Assembly: GCA_937138955.1 (NCBI GenBank)
Contig: CAKZPJ010000203.1
Coordinates: 1 to 5,301, forward strand
Direction: 5' to 3'
From: an uncultured Flammeovirgaceae bacterium
GTDB lineage: Bacteria; Bacteroidota; Bacteroidia; Cytophagales; Cyclobacteriaceae
Length of the DNA: 5,301 bases
The position numbers and the translations under genes were made by a program. Shown one piece after another: positions 1 to 5,301 of the stretch. The notes beneath the pieces are model-generated. The model saw only the letters and a program-made list of their open reading frames with translations, was not told the DNA's origin and searched no databases. Every line of letters starts with the position of its first letter. Positions within the stretch are counted from its first letter, which is position 1.

Positions 1-357
1 AATATTATTCGCTCCTTGAATAGACTTATAAGCACCACTCCACACGAACGGCAAACGCCCATTCTGCTGCGCTACTCTAAACTGGTCAAATTCCCGGAAA
101 TCAGCTTTATTGCTCGCTTTATGCGTAGTGAGATCATCGCTCCCCATCAATATTGCTTGAGTAGAAGCATTACCAAGACCTGAGCTCCAAGTAGAACTAA
201 GCGGTTTATAAGTACCCGCCAACGCAGCGAGCAACCCTTGTTCGTTATTTAGTGCCCCACTTTCGGAGGTGATCTGGGCTGATAAGTCTTCTTCCAGAAA
301 ATCAGAGCAAGAAGATAGACTAAATAGAAAAACAGTTATTAAGATTAAATTTCTCAT
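1..357 (-). CDS. SusD/RagB-family outer-membrane lipoprotein, N-terminal part (runs off the window)
   Basis: This is the first 119 codons of a gene continuing beyond position 1. It starts with ATG at 357-355 and has no in-frame stop. The product begins with a lipoprotein signal peptide: MRN, a hydrophobic stretch (LILITVFLFSL), then the lipobox LSSC with the lipidated cysteine at residue 17. The following residues, SDFLEED, are acidic, as in the export signals that send Bacteroidota lipoproteins to the cell surface (family knowledge). The mature start, with a short acidic segment followed by a GLLAALAGTYKPL helix and a W-x-x-x-Y-K-S-I-x-x-A-N-N motif near residues 106-118, matches SusD N-termini. 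SusD proteins cap the SusC channel and bind glycans or other nutrients before import. The gene lies 17 bp after the susC-like stop and is surely co-transcribed with it. The substrate cannot be judged from this fragment. A typical family member has about 450-600 residues, so most of the protein is missing here. Confidence 0.93.
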   Translation of the reverse strand, partial: MRNLILITVFLFSLSSCSDFLEEDLSAQITSESGALNNEQGLLAALAGTYKPLSSTWSSGLGNASTQAILMGSDDLTTHKASNKADFREFDQFRVAQQNGRLPFVWSGAYKSIQGANNI

Positions 358-374
358 AACAATTATATTATTAG

Positions 375-3300
375 TTAAAAGGTTAAGTTAATACCAAGTA
401 CCCAAGTCTTCGAGTTGGGATATGCACCACCGTCGGCACCACGCGCTTCACCTTGCCCCCGATTAGAGAAGGATTCAGGATCAATACCTCGGTAGTTAGT
501 GAATGTAAGCAAGTTGGTAGCACCAATCATTACTGAGCCATTCACCCCTTTCAGCATGTTTGCTGGTAGGTTGTATGTTAGACTAACGTTTTTCAAGCGA
601 AGAAAATCTCCAGATTCCATAAAACGAGAAGATTGTATTTCTGAAACATCGGTAGAACTGAAAGCTGGTATATCACTTCCTTCATTGGAGTCAGCCACCC
701 ACTGGTTTTGGATGTCAGTGTGCGTAACTTCTCGAGCATCGGCATTAGCCATAATGGCCGTAGCGTAAGCAAAGTTCCATTTATCGTACCCCATCATGGC
801 TTGCCAGAAAACGTTCAATGTAAAGTTACCGTAGGTAAAATTGTTATTCCAGCCAAATAGGCGAGTAGGAATGGCACTCCCGATGATTTGATAATCGTCG
901 CCGCCAATAACGCCATCACCGTTTATATCTTCATATTTAGAATCTCCCGGAATGTTACCAAATTCAGCCGCTGCAGCCGCTTCATCGGTACCCCAAACAC
1001 CTAGATAGTTTAACCCCCAGTAGCTAGCCAAACTTTGTCCAGGTAGGATAACCATCTCAGGTAGATTAGTAAGGCCCGCTCCGGCATCAGTATCAGAAAA
1101 TATCTGCTCGCGGTCTCCAATGCTTATCACTTCGTTATCTAGTAGTGAAAGGTTCACTGAGGTATACCAGTTAAATTTACCATTATCAACCACAGTACTA
1201 GTAAGCCCAAATTCAAATCCGCTGTTTTCTACCTCTCCTAAATTTCGGAAAATAGCTCCCCCACCGGAGTACTGAGGTAGCGGTTCGCTTAATAGTAGAT
1301 CAGTAGTATTTTTCTTAAAGTAGTCAGCTGTAAAACCAAGGCGACCATTAAAAATCTGCATATCAATACCAAAATTAATCTGCTCAGTAGTTTCCCATTT
1401 TAAGTTAGAGTTCCCAGGGTTACCAATAATGATACCGGAAGTTAGCTGACCATTTTCAAAGGAGGTACCTGCCTGCTGATCTGAAGTATTAAAGCTGGTT
1501 ATCGTACCAAATACGGGTATAGCTTGGCTACCAGTAACACCGTAGCTACCACGTAATTTCAAGTCATCAAAGAAGTTCAGACTCTTAATAAACTCTTCTT
1601 CAGAAAGTCGCCAGCCTAACGCCATTGAAGGAAAGTAACCGAACTGATTGTCTCCGCGGAATTTAGATGAACCATCGGCCCGGATTGACGCAGTAATAAG
1701 ATAACGATCCATTAGCGTGTAATTTACCCGACCAATATACGAGCGGATTGTCTGCCTTTCTCGTAGTGCCTGCGAAGTTGCTGAACCGGCCAAGGTAATA
1801 TTGTCGAACTTAAGCTCAGGAAACTGTAAGCCTACTGCATTAGTACTGAATTGATCAGACTGCCGAAGCTGGTGCTCCACTACTCCGGTAATCGTTAAAT
1901 TATGAATATCTCCGAAGACTTTGTTATAACTCAGTGAGTTAGTGTTCTGAAGAAATATTTCTTCAACAGAACCCCGGGCGGCGCTAGGATTATTGTTAAC
2001 TCGTGCTGCTGAAAATGCCTTTCTCTGACCGTTCGCATAGTTGATTCCGAAGCTAACATCAGCAGTTAAACCATCAATTATTTCGTAGCTAAAACCACCG
2101 TTGGCATTAATCGTATTGGTTTCAACGATATTGTCATTTTCGGCTAACTCAATAGGGTTTACCTTGATAGAAGATACCGGATCAATCAGGGTAGGAATAC
2201 CATTTTCATCGCGAGCGGGGGTAGTTGGTGCCCAAGCTAGAGCTCCGGCTACGGGCCCACTGGTGTTGTATCCACCTTCAGTATTATTGTTTTCCCGGCG
2301 CGTGAAATTCATTTTCAAGTTCGCGGTAAGCTTTTCCGATAAATTAGCCCGAATGTTCGTTCGCAACGAGTAGCGTTTGAAATCAGAATTTATAATTGTT
2401 CCCTCCTGATCCAGGAAGTTTCCGGAGATAAAGTACGTTACGGCTTCATTACCGCCAGAATAATCTACTTGGTACTCTTGCCCGAGGCCCGTTCTAAATA
2501 TTTCATCTTGCCAGTCGGTGCCACCATTCCTACGAAATTGTTCCACCTCTTCGGCACTAAACGGGGGGTTCGAGCCTAGCACATTTGCCCGACGATTTGC
2601 TACTTCGGCAAAGGTACCCGCATCTAAAAGATCCCAAGTATCTAGCACTTCCGATGAAAAATAGCGAGCGGTTAAAGACAGTTTAGGTTCGCCAGCTTTA
2701 CCAGTTTTAGTAGTGATAAGCACTACCCCATTGGCACCCCGACTACCGTAAATTGCCGTTGCCGAAGCATCTTTTAGCACCTGAATACTTTCAATATCAC
2801 TGGGGTTCACATCACGAAAATCGGCTCCTACAAATCCATCCACTACGTACAAAGGTTCATTACTACCATTAATAGAGTTCGCTCCTCGGATACGAATAGA
2901 AACCGCCCCACCCGGTGCACCAGAGCTGTTAGTTACATTAACTCCTGGGGTTCGTCCCTGCAATATTTGATCGAAGCGAGTTACCGGTTGGGCTGCGAAA
3001 TCTTTCTGATCTACTGTAGCAATTGACCCAGTAACATCCTTTTTCTCTTGGGTTCCGTAACCAATCACTACAATTTCGTCTAGTGCTTGTACATCTTCGG
3101 AAAGAGAAATGTTAATAGTGCTTCTGCCGTCTACAGACACTTCTTGGGTAGTGTAGCCAATAGAAGAAAATATTAAAGAAGCATCATCGGCTACCGATAT
3201 GCTGTAGTTACCGTCAATATCGGTTACCGTACCATTGGTAGTGCCTTTTTCCAACACATTTACGCCAGGCAACCCTTCATTATTATTAGGGTCAATTACC

Positions 3301-3725
3301 TTTCCAGTAACTGATACCTGAGGAATAATTTCCACTTCTTCTTGAGCTTCTATATTTTTCCGTTTTCGGGCTACGGCGATGTTATTACCCACCTGCTTAA
3401 ACTTCATGCCTGTTTGGCGGGAAACATCTACTAAAATCTGATATAGTGTTTGGTCAGTGTAAGTACCACTCACTTGATTGATTCTTCTCAAGTCAGCAGT
3501 ATTGTACTCAAAAGTGAAATCCGAAAGCGTCTCAATTTTTTTAAATACATCGACGATCTTTCTGTTTTGCAAGCGTAGCGTAAGATGTACTTCTTTAACA
3601 CTTTGGATGCTTTGGGTGGCTCTATCAGTTGCCCCCAAAAGACCTAAGGCGAGAACCTGGATTGTGAAGGCTATTGTTAGCGATCTTAGCATCCAGAGAG
3701 GTTGGAGTATTAGTTGTGATCTCAT
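375..3725 (-). CDS. SusC/RagA-family TonB-dependent outer-membrane transporter with STN signalling domain
   Basis: The 1116-residue product is full length for the family. A hydrophobic signal peptide covers about residues 12-32; Met12 is an alternative start but Met1 is kept. An STN (secretin/TonB short N-terminal) domain lies at about 46-119. A carboxypeptidase-regulatory-like beta-sandwich lies at about 138-209 (VTGKVID, GLPGVNV, TDIDGNYSI, FSSIGY). The SusC signature LDEIVVIGYG is at 215-224. The plug lies at about 226-341, with IRIRGANSI, PLYVVDG and SIQVLKDASATAIYGSRGA. The rest is the 22-stranded barrel, ending in WVLGINLTF with the C-terminal Phe expected for BAM-dependent insertion. 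An EF-hand-like loop sits at 933-944. Together with SusD, the protein imports oligosaccharides or other large nutrients, powered by TonB-ExbBD. STN domains in such transporters signal to a periplasmic FecR and an ECF sigma factor (family knowledge), which fits the fecR remnant 83 bp upstream. The substrate is unknown. The start has no clear Shine-Dalgarno sequence, which is usual for Bacteroidota. Confidence 0.97.
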   Translation of the reverse strand: MRSQLILQPLWMLRSLTIAFTIQVLALGLLGATDRATQSIQSVKEVHLTLRLQNRKIVDVFKKIETLSDFTFEYNTADLRRINQVSGTYTDQTLYQILVDVSRQTGMKFKQVGNNIAVARKRKNIEAQEEVEIIPQVSVTGKVIDPNNNEGLPGVNVLEKGTTNGTVTDIDGNYSISVADDASLIFSSIGYTTQEVSVDGRSTINISLSEDVQALDEIVVIGYGTQEKKDVTGSIATVDQKDFAAQPVTRFDQILQGRTPGVNVTNSSGAPGGAVSIRIRGANSINGSNEPLYVVDGFVGADFRDVNPSDIESIQVLKDASATAIYGSRGANGVVLITTKTGKAGEPKLSLTARYFSSEVLDTWDLLDAGTFAEVANRRANVLGSNPPFSAEEVEQFRRNGGTDWQDEIFRTGLGQEYQVDYSGGNEAVTYFISGNFLDQEGTIINSDFKRYSLRTNIRANLSEKLTANLKMNFTRRENNNTEGGYNTSGPVAGALAWAPTTPARDENGIPTLIDPVSSIKVNPIELAENDNIVETNTINANGGFSYEIIDGLTADVSFGINYANGQRKAFSAARVNNNPSAARGSVEEIFLQNTNSLSYNKVFGDIHNLTITGVVEHQLRQSDQFSTNAVGLQFPELKFDNITLAGSATSQALRERQTIRSYIGRVNYTLMDRYLITASIRADGSSKFRGDNQFGYFPSMALGWRLSEEEFIKSLNFFDDLKLRGSYGVTGSQAIPVFGTITSFNTSDQQAGTSFENGQLTSGIIIGNPGNSNLKWETTEQINFGIDMQIFNGRLGFTADYFKKNTTDLLLSEPLPQYSGGGAIFRNLGEVENSGFEFGLTSTVVDNGKFNWYTSVNLSLLDNEVISIGDREQIFSDTDAGAGLTNLPEMVILPGQSLASYWGLNYLGVWGTDEAAAAAEFGNIPGDSKYEDINGDGVIGGDDYQIIGSAIPTRLFGWNNNFTYGNFTLNVFWQAMMGYDKWNFAYATAIMANADAREVTHTDIQNQWVADSNEGSDIPAFSSTDVSEIQSSRFMESGDFLRLKNVSLTYNLPANMLKGVNGSVMIGATNLLTFTNYRGIDPESFSNRGQGEARGADGGAYPNSKTWVLGINLTF

Positions 3726-3808
3726 AAGGAAAAGGTTATTAGTAAAAATTTATTTTGCGACTAAGGTTATTGTAGCTGAATTAAGAACTATCTATTTTCA
3801 TGGCTGAA
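3726..3808 (-). promoter_or_regulatory. Leader between fecR remnant and susC-like gene, with a 9-bp direct repeat
   Basis: This 83-bp AT-rich gap is where a promoter for the susCD pair would be expected. On the coding (minus) strand the 9-mer AATAACCTT occurs twice, at 3771-3763 and 3740-3732, with a 31-bp period. The copy nearer susC sits about 7 bp before the ATG. The AAC core resembles the -35 elements used by some ECF sigma factors, but no convincing -10 partner is visible. The usual Bacteroidota housekeeping pattern (TTTG at -33 and TAnnTTTG at -7) is not found. No terminator hairpin separates the fecR remnant from susC, so read-through from upstream is also possible. The regulatory role is inference only. 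Confidence 0.25.
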
Positions 3809-4033
3809 CTAGTGATAGGTTATAAGTACTCGTTTTTGCTGAATCTCAAAGCTAAAATCCATGACAAAAGCCATAGAAGTTAAAATATGCTCAAGGCTTT
3901 TTTTCTGATAAGAAGCGGTGTAGTTCCAGCGCTTATTGGGCTGATTATTTGCAATGATTTTTACGCCGTACCAGTGTTCTAGTAAAGTAAATACCTCTTC
4001 CTCATCAGCATTTTGTAGAAATAGCTTTCCCTC
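3809..4033 (-). pseudogene. FecR-like regulator, C-terminal (DUF4974-type) remnant cut by an insertion sequence
   Basis: This is an open frame of 74 codons ending in TAG at 3811-3809. The peptide starts EGKLFLQNADEEEVF, then LLEHWYGVKI, a Y-T-A-S-Y segment, KKSLEHILTSMAF, and ends FSFEIQQKRVLITYH. This is the layout of the C-terminal domain of Bacteroidota FecR proteins: G-K-L-x-F, an e-V-x-x-x-L-x-x-W-Y-G-V helix and strand, S-L-e-x-i-L, then F-x-f-E and a final V-x-I strand. FecR spans the inner membrane, holds an ECF sigma factor at its N-terminal side and receives a signal from the transporter's STN domain through its periplasmic C-terminal part (family knowledge). The frame has no start of its own. 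To the right it runs into the insertion sequence inverted repeat, and it stays open for 19 codons until TAA at 4093-4091. The N-terminal anti-sigma domain and membrane segment are not in this piece. It lies directly before the susC-like gene, as fecR usually does. Confidence 0.8.
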
Positions 4034-4054
4034 TTTTTGATACCGTACACTTTC
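4034..4054. repeat. Left terminal inverted repeat of the IS4-family element
   Basis: Read inward, this is five T followed by GATACCGTACACTTTC. It is the exact reverse complement of 5228-5248. The fecR-like coding sequence resumes immediately to the left, at 4033. On the minus strand the repeat would encode ESVRYQK in frame with the fecR tail, but the second copy at the other end shows that these residues belong to the element and not to native FecR. Confidence 0.9.
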
Positions 4055-4080
4055 TAAGGCCAGTTGAAGAGGATAGCAAA

Positions 4081-4124
4081 AACGGTTAGTTTAGAAGCGA
4101 CCAAACTCACTAAAGCTAACCGTT
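4081..4124 (+). promoter_or_regulatory. Hairpin directly before the transposase start
   Basis: The arms AACGGTTAGTTTAG (4081-4094) and CTAAAGCTAACCGTT (4110-4124) pair over 14 bp with a single bulged G at 4115, closing a 15-nt loop (4095-4109). The 3' arm ends one base before an ATG at 4125 and 5 bases before the transposase ATG at 4129, so folded RNA would cover the ribosome landing zone. Several insertion sequences, including IS10 and IS50 of this family, use such structures to block translation of transcripts that read in from outside (established knowledge). That role here is inference. There is no U-run after the stem, so it is not a standard intrinsic terminator. Confidence 0.6.
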
Positions 4125-4128
4125 ATGA

Positions 4129-5229
4129 ATGATAAAAAATTTGATGACCAAGGTACGAAAAAGTTTACGATCCATGCTAGGGGACAGGTACTTGTCGGGC
4201 AATGCTTTACGTCGCTTCAACGTATTAGGAGCGATGATCAGTGGTATTTTGCTGCAAAACTCCAGCCGACTCAGTGATCTTGGCCGAGCCAATCCTGAGC
4301 ATAAACAACAGGCTAGTAAAGAGAAGCAGTATAAACGATGGTTACTGAGTTCTCATACGTCCTATCAAGTACACTATCTACCCTACATCACGGCTTTACT
4401 GGAAAATTTGGGCAGCCAAGGAAAACTAGTCTTCAGTATTGATGGTAGTACTGTCGGACGAGGCTGTATGGTACTCATGTTCAGTGTCATCTATCAGAAA
4501 CGAGCTATTCCCGTGATTTGGACGGTAGTGAAAGTTAAGAAAGGACACTTAGCTGAAACGGTTCACCAGGAATTACTAGCCCGGTTAGCGCAGATTGTAC
4601 CGGACTGTTGTCAAATCACTATTGTAGGCGACGGAGAATATGACGGCTGTCAATGGCAAGCCGATATTCTCGGCTATGGCTGGGATTATGTACTGCGAAC
4701 AAGTCCAACTAAACTAGTAGGAGAAGTGCCAGAGGAAATGCTTCCTTTAAAGTGGCTATCCCCAAATCGGGGGCATACTACTTTCACCCTGACGGACATA
4801 TATTTCACCCAGCAGCGTTATGGCCCATTAACGGCTATAGTGTGGCATGAAGGCAAGTACAAAGAAGCTATTTATCTACTCAGCAACTTAGACTTTCCGC
4901 CACTGATCACTCAACTCTACAAGAAGCGCTTTTATATAGAAACCTTCTTCTCGGATCAAAAAAGCCGAGGCTTTAACATTCAGCGTAGCAAACTAAGTAA
5001 TCCGCAGCGTTTGGCTAAACTTCTTATTGCTACTTGTTTAGCCTATGTTCTTTGCTTAGTAGCGGGGGGCATATGTCAGCAATCTCATTTGTATGCCTGG
5101 GTGCACAGAAAAGACCGATGTGACCTAAGTCTATTTTCGTTGGGCAAACGCTTTATTGAACTATTAGTAGACTTACGACAATGGCGGACTTTTTCCGTCA
5201 CATTTTTCTCATATCAACCACATCTATGA
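4129..5229 (+). CDS. IS4-family DDE transposase
   Basis: The 366-residue product catalyses cut-and-paste transposition of the surrounding element. Its RNase H-like DDE core is complete. The first Asp is D105 in VFSIDGSTVG, the second is D168 in TIVGDGEYDG, and the catalytic Glu is E271. E271 lies in YKKRFYIETFFSDQK, which matches the IS4-family signature Y-(2)-R-(3)-E-(6)-K exactly (Y264, R267, E271, K278). The basic N-terminal region (about 1-75) probably binds the inverted repeats. A beta-strand insertion between D168 and E271 (about 185-255) is usual for the family. The start is the first in-frame ATG, since an in-frame TGA lies just upstream at 4126-4128. No Shine-Dalgarno sequence is visible, and a hairpin ends 5 bases before the start. 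The TGA stop (5227-5229) overlaps the right inverted repeat by two bases. The frame shows no disruption, so the protein is probably functional. Confidence 0.95.
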   Translation: MIKNLMTKVRKSLRSMLGDRYLSGNALRRFNVLGAMISGILLQNSSRLSDLGRANPEHKQQASKEKQYKRWLLSSHTSYQVHYLPYITALLENLGSQGKLVFSIDGSTVGRGCMVLMFSVIYQKRAIPVIWTVVKVKKGHLAETVHQELLARLAQIVPDCCQITIVGDGEYDGCQWQADILGYGWDYVLRTSPTKLVGEVPEEMLPLKWLSPNRGHTTFTLTDIYFTQQRYGPLTAIVWHEGKYKEAIYLLSNLDFPPLITQLYKKRFYIETFFSDQKSRGFNIQRSKLSNPQRLAKLLIATCLAYVLCLVAGGICQQSHLYAWVHRKDRCDLSLFSLGKRFIELLVDLRQWRTFSVTFFSYQPHL

Positions 5230-5248
5230 AAGTGTACGGTATCAAAAA
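5228..5248. repeat. Right terminal inverted repeat of the IS4-family element
   Basis: GAAAGTGTACGGTATC (5228-5243) plus five A is an exact reverse complement of the left repeat. It begins inside the transposase stop codon. The A run continues three bases past the repeat, to 5251, which makes the exact outer edge uncertain. Confidence 0.9.
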
Positions 5249-5301
5249 AAACAAAGGGTTTTTGTTGACCTCTCTGTAAAGTTAAGATTTTTTTCATCTT
5301 A
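5249..5301 (-). pseudogene. Possible upstream part of the interrupted fecR-like gene (edge of window)
   Basis: If the element simply landed in fecR, the upstream part of that gene should lie here on the minus strand. One minus-strand frame is open through this stretch and reads KMKKILTLQRGQQKPFV. The piece ILTLQRGQQ resembles the strand and L-x-x-G-Q-Q turn that sits between the FecR domain and the C-terminal domain in Bacteroidota FecR proteins. Only about 17 residues are visible, so the match is weak. In a typical FecR roughly 20 residues would separate this turn from the G-K-L-x-F motif found on the other side of the element, which hints at a small loss of sequence. The alternative is unrelated DNA brought here by rearrangement. 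Confidence 0.35.

Larger units (their letters stand above)
4034..5248 (+). mobile_element. IS4-family insertion sequence, about 1.2 kb
   Basis: The element is bounded by perfect 21-bp inverted repeats at 4034-4054 and 5228-5248. The inner 16 bp are GATACCGTACACTTTC, read inward from each end; the outer five positions are an A/T run, so the exact tips may lie up to 5 bp further in. It carries one gene, a plus-strand IS4-family transposase whose stop codon overlaps the right repeat. The size (about 1205-1215 bp) is within the IS4-family range. It is inserted in a fecR-like gene and is transcribed opposite to the host genes. No target-site duplication is recognisable, although IS4-family elements normally leave one of several to about a dozen bases. 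The transposase motifs are complete, so the element may still be active. Assignment to a named element needs a database comparison. Confidence 0.9.

Noticed and set aside
499..768. Plus-strand open frame of 89 codons opposite the susC-like gene
   Set aside because: It lies fully antisense to a well-conserved stretch of the transporter barrel, has no recognisable protein features, and is explained as a shadow of the real gene.
2101..2373. Plus-strand open frame of 90 codons opposite the susC-like gene
   Set aside because: Antisense to the barrel-coding region, with no family resemblance; its composition mirrors the complementary coding frame.
3478..3807. Plus-strand open frame of 109 codons across the susC start and the leader
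   Set aside because: Mostly antisense to the signal peptide and STN coding region; no domain or signal, and it covers the spacer where only regulatory sequence is expected.
4034..4093. Extension of the fecR tail frame to the right (LESVRYQK and preceding codons)
   Set aside because: The frame stays open up to TAA at 4093-4091, but ESVRYQK is encoded by the inverted repeat, whose exact copy lies at 5228-5248. These codons belong to the element and are not native FecR.
4081..4124. The hairpin arms as the true terminal inverted repeats, or as an intrinsic terminator
   Set aside because: Neither arm sequence recurs at the right end of the element, so they are not termini, and no U-run follows the stem, so it is not a standard terminator.
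1..5301. A novel defence or other undescribed multi-gene system, or a CRISPR array
   Set aside because: Every gene in the window belongs to a recognised family (SusD, SusC, FecR, IS4 transposase). No regularly spaced repeats, tRNA or rRNA sequences or unexplained long open frames are present.

Overview
The window looks like chromosomal DNA of a member of the Bacteroidota, most likely an environmental Cytophagales-type bacterium (inference). The evidence is a SusC/RagA-type TonB-dependent transporter followed directly by a SusD/RagB-type lipoprotein, a FecR-type regulator tail with a Bacteroidota-style C-terminal domain (DUF4974), moderate GC content, and start sites without clear Shine-Dalgarno sequences.

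Layout, with nearly all host genes on the minus strand and so read from right to left. Positions 5249-5301 hold a short stretch that may be the upstream part of a fecR-like anti-sigma/sigma-regulator gene. Positions 4034-5248 are an IS4-family insertion sequence of about 1.2 kb with perfect 21-bp terminal inverted repeats and one plus-strand transposase gene (4129-5229). Its DDE and Y-(2)-R-(3)-E-(6)-K signatures are intact. Positions 3809-4033 are the C-terminal 74 codons of the fecR-like gene, beginning exactly where the left inverted repeat ends. After an 83-bp gap comes an intact susC-like gene (375-3725). It carries an N-terminal STN signalling domain, a carboxypeptidase-regulatory-like domain, a plug and a barrel. 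A 17-bp spacer leads to the start of a susD-like gene (1-357), which runs off the left edge of the window.

The ancestral arrangement was probably [ECF sigma factor] - fecR - susC - susD: a nutrient-uptake locus whose transporter senses its substrate through the STN domain and signals through FecR to an ECF sigma factor. The insertion sequence has cut off the C-terminal domain of FecR, the part expected to lie in the periplasm and receive the signal. The uptake pair looks intact as far as the window shows, but its dedicated regulation is probably broken or altered. No previously unknown system is evident. The most notable points are the disrupted regulator, the missing target-site duplication around the element, and a hairpin placed directly before the transposase start.
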